Numbered from the stretch's first letter, positions 18,283 through 27,662 are shown. The stretch is DNA of 64,000 nucleotides from Bacillota bacterium (GCA_014896375.1 JADBKN010000051.1:124001-188000), one strand, 5' to 3'. Program-made: numbers and translations. Notes: generated by a model not told the origin, from the letters alone.

Positions 18283-18946
18283 CCATGAACCCCTCCCCCG
18301 ATGTGCGCAGTCTGTTCTGCCACGGATTCGCGCCGCGTCGCGCTTCCCCTGCGCAGGGCCGTCACACGGGTCCTGCCGTCCGCTCCGCGTGATGGGTTCC
18401 CCGCGCAGCCGGCGAGCGGCACGCCGCCACGCGTCGTCTTCACGCGGGCCACGCGTCGCCGCCGAACTTGGCGCTGCGGGGCTGAACCGCCCTCGCCGGG
18501 CCGAACTTCCCTTTGCGGATATTATGTCAACTTCAGCGGGCTCTGTCGATGCGGCTCGACAGCGTCCCCGTCGACGCGGCGCTCCGCAGCCACGGCTGCC
18601 TTTTCTAGCGTCCACACCGGCGGCGGGCAAGTCAATCGGTGCGCAACAATTCGGAAATCGAAGGAAAGCGCTGCGGCGCGGCCCTTCGGGCCGCTCCGCG
18701 CGTGCAGGCGCGGGCCTCGTCGCGATTATCGGCAGAGGCGTGAAGAGGCGCGCCCCGCGGAGGAGAATGCACCCGGGCGTGCGGCGAGCCGACGACGGGG
18801 CGCGGCGCGGGCGGCGGTGCGGGAGGGTGCGCGGGAGGGGGGCGGAGGCCGCCCGCATCGCGCACCGCCTCGCACCGCCGCGAACGGGCACCGCGCCGCA
18901 CCGGCGCAGTGCGCACCGCACCGCCGCAACGTGCGCGGCCCGAGCC
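18283..18946. other. 664-bp gap upstream of livK
   Basis: No convincing gene is present. The left part is the livK leader and promoter. The right part (about 18750-18946) is low-complexity GC-rich DNA with many GCACCG repeats and forms only shadow reading frames. I see no recognizable riboswitch. Confidence 0.6.
18521..18549 (-). promoter_or_regulatory. Likely promoter of the liv operon
   Basis: The minus strand has TCGACA (18544-18549), 17 nt, CATAAT (18521-18526), followed by an AT-richer start region that stands out in this GC-rich gap. It would give a leader of about 230 nt in front of livK. Confidence 0.5.
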
Positions 18947-19672
18947 TCACGCTTGCCGGCAGCAGGTCAGCACGCTCGCCGACAGGATGTCCGGTCCCAC
19001 CTGCCCCGTCTGCCGGTTGAACGGCGCGATCGTCACGAGGTTCGCTGCGTTCGCCGCCACACCCGTGAACAGCACACCCGTCCAGGCCGGCCGCGCGCTC
19101 GCCGGCGTGGGGAACAGCTGGGTGTCGAGCACCATCTCGCGGAACACGAGCCGGCCCAGATAGCCGTCAAAGTTACCGAAGAACGGCGGATCCGGCAGCG
19201 TGACGCCAGTGAACGTGACGCGGAAGAAACCGCCCACCTGCTCCAGCAGCACGACGCCGCCGATGCCGAGCCCAGGCGCGGCCGCCGTCGGCTGCAGCAC
19301 GATGCAGCACGGGAAGACGGTCGGCCGCACCGCCGGCACGCACAGCTGCTCTCCAGGGAAGATGAGGTTCGGGTTGGGGATCTGCGGGTTCGCCTGGATG
19401 AGAGCCGCCAGCGTCACGCCTTCCGCGGCGGCGATGCTCGACATCGTTTCTCCGGCGGTCACGGTGTGCAGGCGCCCACCCGGGCAGAACGATGCGGCCA
19501 CGCCGGGGATGCAGAGGATCTGCCCGATCTGCAGGTTCTGCGGGTTGATCCCCGGGTTGGCGGCCAGAAGCTGCTGAACGGTGACGCCGAACTTGCCGGC
19601 GATCGTGAACAGCGTCTCGCCGCTGCGAACGGCGTAAAGAAGTCCGCCCATGCAGGAAACCGACATCGGCAA
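18947..19672 (-). CDS. LysM-repeat protein (spore-coat/cell-wall associated)
   Basis: This 241-residue protein has two LysM domains, YAVRSGETLFTIAGKFGV (about 13-55) and HTVTAGETMSSIAAAEGV (about 68-113), which bind peptidoglycan. A roughly 120-residue C-terminal domain rich in beta strands and Cys follows (PCCIVLQ and a final TCCRQA). No signal peptide is visible, as in forespore or coat LysM proteins such as SafA. The start is TTG at 19672 (AAAGGA 6 nt upstream) or ATG at 19666. The C-terminal domain is not one I recognize. Confidence 0.78.
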   Translation of the reverse strand: MPMSVSCMGGLLYAVRSGETLFTIAGKFGVTVQQLLAANPGINPQNLQIGQILCIPGVAASFCPGGRLHTVTAGETMSSIAAAEGVTLAALIQANPQIPNPNLIFPGEQLCVPAVRPTVFPCCIVLQPTAAAPGLGIGGVVLLEQVGGFFRVTFTGVTLPDPPFFGNFDGYLGRLVFREMVLDTQLFPTPASARPAWTGVLFTGVAANAANLVTIAPFNRQTGQVGPDILSASVLTCCRQA

Positions 19673-19738
19673 CGACCATCCTTTCAGGGGTCCTGTCCTC
19701 TGGTCTCCTGCTTATGCGGACGGGCTGCGCGGCGTTCC

Positions 19739-19787
19739 GCGGCCGCGCGGGGGCGGCCGTGCGCGGGAGGCGGCCGCGCGGGGGCGG
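19739..19787. repeat. Two copies of an 18-bp GC-rich direct repeat
   Basis: GCGGCCGCGCGGGGGCGG occurs at 19739-19756 and 19770-19787, 31 bp apart, in the gap between the LysM protein and the S9 peptidase. No function is evident. Confidence 0.5.
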
Positions 19788-19869
19788 TGGGCCGCCTCCC
19801 ACACCTGAAGAATGAGGCAACGGCAGGGGGGACAGTCGACCAACAGCAGGGATGAGGGGACGCAAGAAG

Positions 19870-21984
19870 TTAAGTGCTCCGCGTCGCCGCGGCCTCCTCC
19901 TCGCCCTTCTCGGCCTCGCTCGCCGCGAGGAAGCGGTCGAACCAGCCCACGATCCGCTCCAGCCGCTCCAGCCGGTTGACGGGCTTGCCGGAGCGCGAAA
20001 GCTCGTGGTTCTCCCCGGAGAAGCGCACGAACTCGACCGTCTTCCCCAGGCGCTTGAGCGCGATGTACCACTGCTCCGCCTGCTCGATGGGGCAGCGATG
20101 GTCCTCGTCCGAGTGGATGATGAGCAAGGGCGTCACCACGTTCCGCGCGTAGCGGATGGGGGAGCGCTCCATGATGCGCTCCTCGGCGTCCCACATCTCG
20201 GCGTCGCCCAGCTCGCGCCGGTTGAAGTGGAAGCCGATGTCACTCGTCCCGTACATGCTGTAGAGGTTCGAGATGCTGCGCTGCGTGACGGCCGCCTTAA
20301 AGCGGTCGGTGTGGCCGACGATCCAGTTCGTCATGTACCCGCCGTAGCTGCCGCCTGTCACGCCGAGGCGGTTGCGGTCGATCCAGTCGAAGCGCTCCAG
20401 CGCCGCGTCGACCCCCGCCATGATGTCGCGGTAGTCCTGACCGCCCCAGTCCCCCACGCAGCCGCGCGTGAACGCCTCGCCGTAGCCGGTGGAACCGCGG
20501 GGGTTGGTGTAGAGCACGCCGTACCCGCGCGCCGCGAGCAGCTGGAACTCGTGGAAAAAGATGTTGCCGTAGGCCGTGTGCGGCCCTCCGTGGATCTCAA
20601 GCACCAGCGGCGCCTTCTCCCCTGGCTTCAGCCCCACCGGCTTCATGATCCACGCGTCGAGCAGCTGCCCGCCCTCCCCCACGTACTGGAAGGGCTCCGG
20701 CACGGAGAGCTCAAGCTCCTTGAAGAGCGCCTCGTTGTCCGCCGTGCGGCGCTGGAGGCCGGTGCCGTCGAGGGCCATCGTGTAGATGTCGCCCGGGCTC
20801 AGCGGGTTCGCGCCCACGTAGGCGATCGTGCCGCCCCTGGCATCGAACGACGTGACGACGAGCGGCTCGTCCGGCGTGACGCGGCGGACATCGCCGCTTT
20901 GCACGTCGACGGCGAAGATCGGGCAGTTGCCGCGCTCGGTGAAGGTGACGAAGATCGTGCGGCCGTCCGCGCTCCAGACCGGCCCGGAGCTGCCGTGGTC
21001 CCACTTCGCGTCCGCGCCCACGGAGTTCCCGGCCGTGTGGTCGAAGGCGCGGGTGAGGTTGCGCGGCTCGCCGCCCTCCACGGGCACGATCCACAGGTCC
21101 ACGTTCGCCACGCGGTCGCCTTGGTCGTGGCCCAGATAGGCGATGAAGCGGCCGTCCGGCGAGAAGGCCGGCGCCATCGACGGCCCGCGGCTGGGTGTGA
21201 GGCGGCGCGGCTCGCCCCCCTCCGCCGGGACGATGAAGATGTCGCTCCAGCTCTCATGCGGGTCGTCGACGCGGTGGTTGGACACGAACGCGATCCAGCG
21301 GCCGTCCGGGGACCAGGCGATGCCGCCCTCATCGAACCCGCCGAATGTGAGCTGGCGCGCTTCTCCCGTCTTGACATCGAAGATGTGGATGTGACGGCGC
21401 CGGTCGGGGTCGATGAAACCGACGCCGTTGAACTTGTAGCGCAGCCGCGTGATGATGCGCACGTCGGGCTTCGGCGGCTTCTTGCCGTCCTGGCCGCCGT
21501 TCGCCGCAGCCTTCGCCGCCCCCGTATCCGCACCGGCGGCCGCGCCGGCGCGGCCGGCCTCGTCGCCCTCCTTCTTCTCCGGATCCCGCAGCACCACGGC
21601 CAGGCGCTTGCCGTCCGGCGACCACGCCACCTCCCCGGCCCCCTGCTCCTCCGTGGTGAGGGGCCGCGCCTCGCCGCCCGCGAGGTCGAGGATGTAGATG
21701 CGCGGCTTGCCGGTGCGGTTGCTCGTAAAGGCCAGCCGGCGCCCGTCCGGCGACCAGCGCGGCGCTTCTTCCACCGTGGTGCCGTTCTTGTTCTCGCCGT
21801 ACGTGAGGCGACGCGGCTCCCCGCCGTCTTGCAGGTCGAGGAGCCAGATGGAGGAATTGTAGCCGTTCTGGATCTCGTCCGCCTGCGTACGTACGAAGGC
21901 GAGACGCCGCCCGTCCGGTGAAAGCCTGGGATCCCCCACCCAACGCAGCGCCAAGAGGTCCCGAGCCGTGATCTTCCGACCCAT
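19870..21984 (-). CDS. S9-family prolyl oligopeptidase / acylaminoacyl peptidase
   Basis: This 704-residue serine peptidase has an N-terminal beta-propeller built from WD40-like PD repeats (recurring SPDGRxxAF and WSPDGR motifs, residues 10-400) and a C-terminal alpha/beta-hydrolase domain. The nucleophile is Ser546 in GVTGGSYGGYMTNW. The acid lies in the HSDEDHRCP segment and the catalytic His in FSGENHELSRSG. No signal peptide is visible, so it should cleave oligopeptides or acyl-peptides in the cytoplasm. A charged insertion with Ala/Gly repeats lies at about 130-165. It diverges from the PLP enzyme gene. Confidence 0.93.
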   Translation of the reverse strand: MGRKITARDLLALRWVGDPRLSPDGRRLAFVRTQADEIQNGYNSSIWLLDLQDGGEPRRLTYGENKNGTTVEEAPRWSPDGRRLAFTSNRTGKPRIYILDLAGGEARPLTTEEQGAGEVAWSPDGKRLAVVLRDPEKKEGDEAGRAGAAAGADTGAAKAAANGGQDGKKPPKPDVRIITRLRYKFNGVGFIDPDRRRHIHIFDVKTGEARQLTFGGFDEGGIAWSPDGRWIAFVSNHRVDDPHESWSDIFIVPAEGGEPRRLTPSRGPSMAPAFSPDGRFIAYLGHDQGDRVANVDLWIVPVEGGEPRNLTRAFDHTAGNSVGADAKWDHGSSGPVWSADGRTIFVTFTERGNCPIFAVDVQSGDVRRVTPDEPLVVTSFDARGGTIAYVGANPLSPGDIYTMALDGTGLQRRTADNEALFKELELSVPEPFQYVGEGGQLLDAWIMKPVGLKPGEKAPLVLEIHGGPHTAYGNIFFHEFQLLAARGYGVLYTNPRGSTGYGEAFTRGCVGDWGGQDYRDIMAGVDAALERFDWIDRNRLGVTGGSYGGYMTNWIVGHTDRFKAAVTQRSISNLYSMYGTSDIGFHFNRRELGDAEMWDAEERIMERSPIRYARNVVTPLLIIHSDEDHRCPIEQAEQWYIALKRLGKTVEFVRFSGENHELSRSGKPVNRLERLERIVGWFDRFLAASEAEKGEEEAAATRST

Positions 21985-22176
21985 TCCGCCACTCCCCTCA
22001 GGTGGTCCCCGTCCCGGGGTGGGGCGCGGCCCGCGCCTCCGCCGAGGGCGCGGCGCGGACGGCGTCCCGCAAGTGAGGCATTATTTCGTGAGACGAAGGA
22101 TATTCCCTACCGGGGAGCGAACGAGGATCGGCGCGACCGCCGGGCGCCGCGGTACCATGGATGGAAAACGATCCGG

Positions 22177-23448
22177 GTGATGACGATGACCGACCGTCCA
22201 CAGCCGTCCTTCGACCCGTCCGCCTCCGGTGCGCCGCGCGCCGCCGGCTACCGCCTGGAGACGTGGACCGTGCACGCCGGCCGCCCCGGCTGGCCGCGCG
22301 AGGGCCACTCCGCGGCGCCGCCGGAAGCCGGCCAGCCCACAGCGCCGACCATCGTGCCGGCCACGGCCTACTGGTACCCCGACGCCGCCGCCCTGGACCG
22401 CGTGATCGAGGACGGCACGCGCGGCTTCAGCTACTCCCGCTACGGCACGCCCACGGCCGCGGCCCTCGAAGCGGCGCTCGCCGGCCTTGAGGGCACCGAG
22501 GCCGCCATCGCCTACCCGTCCGGCATGGCCGCCATCCACGCCGCGCTGCTCGGCGCCGGCCTCCGCCCGGGCGACCGTCTCCTTCTCTCGCGCGACGTCT
22601 ACGGCGCCACGTTCACGCTGGCGCGCCGTCTCTTCGTGGAGCTCGGCGTGCAGGTGGAGCTCGTCGACGCCACCGACACCGCCGCCGCCCGCGCCGCGCT
22701 CCAGCGCCTCCGCCCGCGCGCCTTCCTCTTTGAGACGATCTCGAACCCGCTCCTGCGCGTGGTCGACGGTCCGGCGCTCGTGGCCGCCGCCCATGAGGCC
22801 GGGGCGCTCGTCATCGTCGACAACACCTTCGCCACGCCGCTCCTCGCGCGCCCCGCCGAGTGGGGAGCCGACTTCGTCGTCCACAGCACGACGAAGTTCC
22901 TCTCCGGCCACGGCGACGTCACCGGGGGCGTCATCTGCACCACCGCGGAGCGGCGCCGCGCGCTTCTTGAGCTGAACAAGATGGTCGGCGCCGTGCCGTC
23001 GCCCTTCGACTGCTGGCTCACCCTCCGCGGCCTGCGCACCCTCGCTGTGCGCGTGGAGCGCCAGACGCGCACGGCCGCGGCGCTCGCCGCGCGGCTGCAG
23101 GCGATGCCCGGCGTGGCGCGCGTCCACTACCCGGGGTTGCCGGGCCACCCAGATCACGAGCGCGCCGCGCGGCTCCTGCGCGCGCCGGGCTCGATGATCG
23201 CCCTCGACCTCGCGGGCGGCCGCGCCGCCGCCCTCGCGCTCCTTGAGCGCTGCCGCCTCTGGATCCCGGCCACCACGCTCGGCGACAGCTGGTCGCTCAT
23301 CCTCTACCCGGCGATGTCCTCCCACCGCGCGCTGACCCCTGAGGAACGGGCGGCGCTCGGCATCGGCGACGGGCTGGTGCGGCTGTCCGTGGGGCTGGAA
23401 GACGAGGAGGACCTCGCCCGGGACCTGGAACGGGCGTTGGGGGCGTGA
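22177..23448 (+). CDS. Cys/Met-metabolism PLP enzyme (cystathionine gamma-synthase/lyase type)
   Basis: This 423-residue fold-type I PLP enzyme has YSRYGTPTAAALEAALAGLEG, YPSGMAAIHAAL and the PLP lysine K240 in HSTTKFLSGHGD. It performs gamma- or beta-replacement or elimination on cystathionine, homoserine esters, methionine or homocysteine. Family members cannot be separated by motif alone. Start codons at 22177 (GTG), 22180 and 22186 are all possible, and no strong ribosome binding site decides. Its stop overlaps the start of an MFS exporter (GTGA), which suggests export of a sulfur amino acid or product. Confidence 0.88.
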   Translation: MMTMTDRPQPSFDPSASGAPRAAGYRLETWTVHAGRPGWPREGHSAAPPEAGQPTAPTIVPATAYWYPDAAALDRVIEDGTRGFSYSRYGTPTAAALEAALAGLEGTEAAIAYPSGMAAIHAALLGAGLRPGDRLLLSRDVYGATFTLARRLFVELGVQVELVDATDTAAARAALQRLRPRAFLFETISNPLLRVVDGPALVAAAHEAGALVIVDNTFATPLLARPAEWGADFVVHSTTKFLSGHGDVTGGVICTTAERRRALLELNKMVGAVPSPFDCWLTLRGLRTLAVRVERQTRTAAALAARLQAMPGVARVHYPGLPGHPDHERAARLLRAPGSMIALDLAGGRAAALALLERCRLWIPATTLGDSWSLILYPAMSSHRALTPEERAALGIGDGLVRLSVGLEDEEDLARDLERALGA

Positions 23449-24665
23449 GCCGCACCTTCGCCGCCCTGCGCCACCCCCACTTCCGCGCGATGTGGATCGC
23501 GCTCCTGCTCTCCAATACGGGCACCTGGATGCAGACGGTCTCCCAAGGTTGGCTCGTGTACCAGCTCACCGATTCCCAGGTCTACCTGGGGTCGGTCGGG
23601 CTCGTGCGCGCGCTGCCGCTCCTCACGCTCTCCCTTGTGGGCGGCGCCGCGGCCGACCGCTTCGACCGCCGCCGGCTGCTCTACGTCACGAACACGGCCG
23701 CGGCCGTGCTCTCGCTGCTCCTCGCCGTCCTCACCTGGACGGGCACCGTGCGCGTCTGGCACATCCTCGCCATCGGCCTCTTGAGCGCGGCCGTGCTGTC
23801 CTTCGACCAACCCACGCGCCAGGCGTTCATCCCCACCCTCGTCCCGCGGGAGCTGCTGATGAACGCCATCTCCCTCAACTCGATGACGTTCAACGGCGCC
23901 GCCGTCTTCGGCCCCGCCCTGGCCGGCGCGCTCGTGCCGTGGATCGGGCTCGGCGGCAACTTCTTCCTCAACGCTCTGAGCTACGCGGCCGTGCCGCTGG
24001 CGCTCTGGCGCATGAAGCTGCCGCCGCAGCCGGAGAGGGCGCCGCGCCGCGTGGCCGATGACCTGCGCGAGGGCCTGCGGTACGTGCGCGGCCGGCCGGA
24101 TCTCCTCGCGCTGCTCGCGGCCGCCGCCGGGTTGAGCTTCTTCGCCCGCTCCTACGTGGCGCTGCTCCCGGTCTTCGCGCGGGACATCCTGAAGGCCGGC
24201 GTCCAGGGGCTGGGCCTTCTCATGGCCGCGCCCGGCCTCGGCACCGTCCTCGGGGCGCTGCTCCTCGCCCACCTCGGCGACTTCCGCGCCAAGGAGAAGC
24301 TGCTGCTGGGCTCCGGGCTGGGCCTCTGCGGCGCGCTCGTCGCCTTCGCCTTCAGCCGCAGCTTCACCGCCAGCCTCGGCTTGCAGGTGGTCGCCGGCGC
24401 GGCCTCCGTGGTCGCCTCGTCCGTGATCAACACGCTGCTCCAGCTCTCCGTGGACGACGCCATGCGCGGCCGCGTGATGAGCATGTACACGCTGACGATG
24501 CTCGGCATGCTGCCGCTCGGCCAGATGCCGCTGGGGGCGCTCGGCGAGGCCTGGGGCGCGCCCTGGGCCGTGACGCTCTTCGCGTGCGTGGCGGCAGGCG
24601 TCCTCGTGGGTGCACTCAGTGCCAGCGCCCGGCGCGCCGGCGCGCGCCGGGCGCCGGCGGCGTGA
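23445..24665 (+). CDS. MFS transporter (EntS/DHA3-like)
   Basis: This 406-residue protein has 12 predicted helices, a SNTGTWMQTVSQGWLVYQLT first helix and the GAAADRFDRRRLL loop after helix 2. Both are typical of the MFS_3 (EntS-like) group, which exports siderophores, drugs or amino-acid-like compounds. GTG at 23445 overlaps the stop of the upstream PLP enzyme, so the two are translationally coupled. The substrate is unknown; coupling suggests a compound related to Cys/Met metabolism. Confidence 0.9.
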   Translation: MSRTFAALRHPHFRAMWIALLLSNTGTWMQTVSQGWLVYQLTDSQVYLGSVGLVRALPLLTLSLVGGAAADRFDRRRLLYVTNTAAAVLSLLLAVLTWTGTVRVWHILAIGLLSAAVLSFDQPTRQAFIPTLVPRELLMNAISLNSMTFNGAAVFGPALAGALVPWIGLGGNFFLNALSYAAVPLALWRMKLPPQPERAPRRVADDLREGLRYVRGRPDLLALLAAAAGLSFFARSYVALLPVFARDILKAGVQGLGLLMAAPGLGTVLGALLLAHLGDFRAKEKLLLGSGLGLCGALVAFAFSRSFTASLGLQVVAGAASVVASSVINTLLQLSVDDAMRGRVMSMYTLTMLGMLPLGQMPLGALGEAWGAPWAVTLFACVAAGVLVGALSASARRAGARRAPAA

Positions 24666-24669
24666 GCTG

Positions 24670-24707
24670 GGCCGGCGGGGCCGCGTGAGCCCGCGGCCCC
24701 GCCGGCC
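24670..24707. terminator. Perfect 16-bp hairpin between convergent genes
   Basis: GGCCGGCGGGGCCGCG (24670-24685) pairs perfectly with CGCGGCCCCGCCGGCC (24692-24707) across a 6-nt loop, between the MFS and menC-like genes. It lacks a T run but is placed to serve both directions. Confidence 0.65.
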
Positions 24708-24719
24708 GCGTAGGCTCCG

Positions 24720-25829
24720 CTACGCGCGGATTTCCACAGTCTTCTCCGTCAGGTGGCGGATCAGGTCCCACTTCGGCTCGAACCCCAGGCCGGGCCCGGA
24801 CGGCAGGGGGATGGTGCCGTCCGGACGCACCCGGACGGGTGGGTCGATGATGTCCTCGTCCCAGTACCGGTCGCTGCCTGAGGTATCGCCCGGCAGCGTG
24901 AAGCCCGGCAGGGAGGCGATGGCGATGTTGTGCGCCCTCCCGATGCCGGACTCCAGCATCCCGCCGCACCACACCGGCACGCCAGCCGCGCGGCAGATGT
25001 CGTGCACCTCGATGGCGCGCTGCAGCCCGCCCACGCGGCCGATCTTGATGTTGATGATCCGGCAGGCGCCGAGCTCGATGGCCGTGCGCGCGTCTTCCGG
25101 CGTGTGGATGCTCTCGTCCAGGCAGATCGGCGTGCGCAGCCGCGGCTGCAGCCGGCTGTGGTGGACGATGTCATCGTGGGAGAGCGGCTGCTCGATCATC
25201 ATGAGGTCGAGCTCGTCGAAGTGCGCGAGGTGGTCCGCGTCCGTCAGCCGGTAGGCGGAGTTGGCGTCGGCCATGATGGGCGTGTCCGGGAACCGCCGGC
25301 GCACCGCAGCGACGAATTCGTAGTCGTGGCCGGGCTCGATCTTCAGCTTGATCCGCCGGTAGCCCTGCGCCACAAAGCCGCCGACGACCTCCACCAGCGC
25401 CTCCGGCGAAGCCTGGATGCCGATGGACACGCCCACCGGGATCGGCCGCTCCTCGCCGCCCAGCGCCTTCCACAGCGGGATCCCCTGCGCGCGGGCGTAC
25501 GCGTCCCAGAGGGCGCTTTCGAGGCCGGACTTGGCCATCTGGTTGCGCCGGACGAAGTCCAGCCGCGGCGCGATCTCGCAGGGGTGGTCGAAGGGCTTGC
25601 CGAGGAGCGCCGGCACGAGCCACCGCTCCAGCGCGATCAGCGCGCCGTCGACGAACTCCTCGTTGTAGAGCGGCTCATCCATCGCGACGACTTCCGCCAG
25701 CCCCGTGACGCCTTCGCACTCGGCCTCCACCAGGATGAAGCGCCGGTCCAGCTCCACGCCGAAGCTGGTCCGGAAGGGCGACTTCAACCGCATCCGCAGG
25801 ACGTGCAAGCGCACGCGTTCGAGCTTCAA
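24720..25829 (-). CDS. menC: MenC-type enolase: o-succinylbenzoate synthase / N-succinylamino-acid racemase
   Basis: This 369-residue muconate-lactonizing-enzyme-like protein has the full catalytic set: K161/K163 in IKLKIEPG, metal ligands Asp188 (ADANSAY), Glu213 (MIEQPL) and Asp238 (CLDES), and K262 (INIKIGRVGG). The spacing is nearly that of Amycolatopsis NSAR/OSBS. The TTG start overlaps the TGA of a GNAT gene (TTTGA). That partner, together with no menaquinone genes nearby, favours N-succinylamino-acid racemase activity, as in the Geobacillus kaustophilus D-to-L amino-acid pathway, over menaquinone synthesis. Dual activity is common in this subgroup. Confidence 0.85.
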   Translation of the reverse strand: MKLERVRLHVLRMRLKSPFRTSFGVELDRRFILVEAECEGVTGLAEVVAMDEPLYNEEFVDGALIALERWLVPALLGKPFDHPCEIAPRLDFVRRNQMAKSGLESALWDAYARAQGIPLWKALGGEERPIPVGVSIGIQASPEALVEVVGGFVAQGYRRIKLKIEPGHDYEFVAAVRRRFPDTPIMADANSAYRLTDADHLAHFDELDLMMIEQPLSHDDIVHHSRLQPRLRTPICLDESIHTPEDARTAIELGACRIINIKIGRVGGLQRAIEVHDICRAAGVPVWCGGMLESGIGRAHNIAIASLPGFTLPGDTSGSDRYWDEDIIDPPVRVRPDGTIPLPSGPGLGFEPKWDLIRHLTEKTVEIRA

Positions 25830-26791
25830 AGCTTCGCGCCTCCCAAGATAAATTCGTAGCGGCCCACGCCCGCGGCCGCGTCACGCCGGAATCCGCACAC
25901 TACGGCGCCCAAGGAGAAGGCTTTCTGGAAAGCCGCCGCCGTCGCCTGCCGCCACGCGAGTGCGAGGTCCGTGTCGGCCGCCTTGAGTTCCTGGAAGTGC
26001 AGCGGGATCTCGATGAAGCCGAGCCTCCACGGACGCTCCGGCCAGACCGGCGCAGCGGGCGCGCGCGCGGGCCGGATGAGGGGATGCGTCGGGGCGCCGT
26101 CACCGCCGTGGCCGCCCTTGCGGCCATCGCCGGGCACGCCGCCGTCCTCGCCGCAGGGGCCCGCCGGCGCCGCGCTCCCCCCGCTCGCGAGCCGGCCCCC
26201 GCCCGCCGGCGCGTCCCCGTCCGGCGCGACAAGCCCGTCGTCCCGTCGCCGCGCGGCGAGGAACACCACGGGCTCGCCGTCCACGCGCGGGACCGCTCCC
26301 GCCGCACCGTCCACCCACCACTCGGCCAGCAGGCGGTCCGACGGCAGGCCACGGTTCAGGGGGTCATCCATGAAGCCATAGTGGTTGGGGAGGAACGTCC
26401 GCGCCAGCGCCCCGAGTTTAACGATGTTGAAGTTGGCGTTGCCCGCCTGGAGCGGGTCGAACGTCCAGGTGACGACGCGGTACCCCTTCTCCCGCGCGAC
26501 CTCCCTCTGCCGCAGCTTGAGCGCCGCCCCCACACCGCGGCTCTGGTAGGCCGGCTCCACCGCCGCCATGTGCGACCAGAGCCACGCCTCGCGCCCGTCC
26601 CAGGCCGCGAAGCCCAGACAGAAGCCGACGATGCGCCCCTCGGCGCGCGCCACCAGCACCGTGCCCCCCGTCTCGGCTGCCACCAGCATGAGCTCCGACG
26701 GCACCACGACGGAAGGGCTCCAGGTCTCCGCCTGCAGCCGCTCGACCTCGTTCAGGTCCTTCAGCGACCGTGCTTCCTCGATGACGATCAT
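25826..26791 (-). CDS. GNAT acyltransferase, probable (D-)amino-acid N-succinyltransferase
   Basis: This 321-residue protein has a GNAT core with GRIVGFCLGF and the acyl-CoA loop YQSRGVGAALKLRQRE, followed by the TWTFDPLQAGNANFNIVKLGA segment characteristic of the COG3375-type GNAT proteins. A Gly/Ala-rich low-complexity insertion (about 190-250) interrupts the C-terminal part, which resumes with PWRLGFIEIPLHFQ. Start 26791 has GGAG upstream. In Geobacillus a homologous GNAT succinylates D-amino acids for N-succinylamino-acid racemase. The overlap with the menC-like gene suggests the same pairing here. The desuccinylase is not in the window. Confidence 0.75.
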   Translation of the reverse strand: MIVIEEARSLKDLNEVERLQAETWSPSVVVPSELMLVAAETGGTVLVARAEGRIVGFCLGFAAWDGREAWLWSHMAAVEPAYQSRGVGAALKLRQREVAREKGYRVVTWTFDPLQAGNANFNIVKLGALARTFLPNHYGFMDDPLNRGLPSDRLLAEWWVDGAAGAVPRVDGEPVVFLAARRRDDGLVAPDGDAPAGGGRLASGGSAAPAGPCGEDGGVPGDGRKGGHGGDGAPTHPLIRPARAPAAPVWPERPWRLGFIEIPLHFQELKAADTDLALAWRQATAAAFQKAFSLGAVVCGFRRDAAAGVGRYEFILGGAKL

Positions 26792-26896
26792 GCCACTCAC
26801 TCCAACTCCGCGGCATGAAATTCCACGCCTCGTTTCAATGTCCTTTACGCGGCGCCGGCCAAGGGAGGCAGGAAGGAACTGGGCGAAGCGCGGCGA

Positions 26897-27544
26897 ATGG
26901 TACGTACGTGCCGAGCACGCCGGCCGCGCGGGACGCGGCCGGATAACGGAAGGCGGGACGTCGCCCTGGCCGTCCGGCGTGAAGAGACCGAATCGATCGT
27001 CGCCTCCATCGGTCAGAAGATCCGGCAGATCCGCATGCGCAAGGGTCTTCTGTTGAAAGACCTTGCGGAGCGCACCGGCGTGACCCCCTCGCTCATCAGC
27101 CAAGTGGAGCGGGGCCTCGCCACGCCCTCACTGCACACGCTGCGCGCGCTGGCGGACGCGCTGGAAGTCCCGGTCGTCACCTTCTTCCAGGAGTCCTCCA
27201 GCCAGGAGGGCGTCGTCATGCGCGCCGCCGACCGTCCCCGCCTCTCCCTGCCGTCCTCGGAGGCCGTGTACGAGATCCTCAGCCCTCGGGACTCGGACAA
27301 GCTGCTGCTTGCGGAGGTGCGCCTGCAGCCCGGCCAGTCCACCTCGGCGCGGCCGTTCTCCCATAACGCCGACGAGGTCACGGTGCTGCTCAAGGGCACG
27401 GTCAAGTTCGAGTGGGGCGACCAGGTCTTCCGCCTCAAGGCCGGGGACAGCATCCTCATCCCGCGCGGCGTGGCCCACCGGATGACGAACATCGGCTCCG
27501 TGGAGGCGCGCGCCATCTTCGCCATGACGCCCCCGAGCTTCTGA
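26897..27544 (+). CDS. XRE-family regulator with C-terminal cupin domain
   Basis: This transcription regulator has a helix-turn-helix (IGQKIRQIRMRKGLLLKDLA, then VTPSLISQVERGLATPSL) and a cupin_2 ligand-binding domain (HNADEVTVLLKGTVKFEW, GDSILIPRGVAHRMTN). The first 30 or so residues after ATG 26897 are Arg-rich and unconserved, so the true start may be later, although I see no better start codon. It is divergent from the GNAT-menC pair across 105 bp that include TGAAA-N12-TTTCA (about 26815-26836), a possible operator. It probably regulates that pair in response to an amino acid or derivative. Confidence 0.85.
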   Translation: MVRTCRARRPRGTRPDNGRRDVALAVRREETESIVASIGQKIRQIRMRKGLLLKDLAERTGVTPSLISQVERGLATPSLHTLRALADALEVPVVTFFQESSSQEGVVMRAADRPRLSLPSSEAVYEILSPRDSDKLLLAEVRLQPGQSTSARPFSHNADEVTVLLKGTVKFEWGDQVFRLKAGDSILIPRGVAHRMTNIGSVEARAIFAMTPPSF

Positions 27545-27613
27545 CGCCCCTGCCGCCTGGACCGGGGCGATCTTCGTCAGGGAGATTCTTCTTCGGCAAA
27601 ATCTAGCAAAGAT

Positions 27614-27631
27614 TTGTCAATTCGGTGACAA
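27614..27631. promoter_or_regulatory. Inverted repeat TTGTCA-N6-TGACAA
   Basis: A perfect 6-bp inverted repeat in an AT-richer stretch between the XRE-cupin gene and the SLH protein gene. It resembles an operator and lies about 70-85 bp before the SLH gene start. No clear -35/-10 pair could be assigned. Confidence 0.35.
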
Positions 27632-27662
27632 TTTCTGTTCTTGAAAGGAACGCCATTTCCCT

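Noticed and set aside
18283-18520. Possible riboswitch in the livK leader
   Set aside because: The leader is structured because of its GC content, but I found none of the conserved motifs of glycine, lysine, guanidine, cobalamin or SAM riboswitches.
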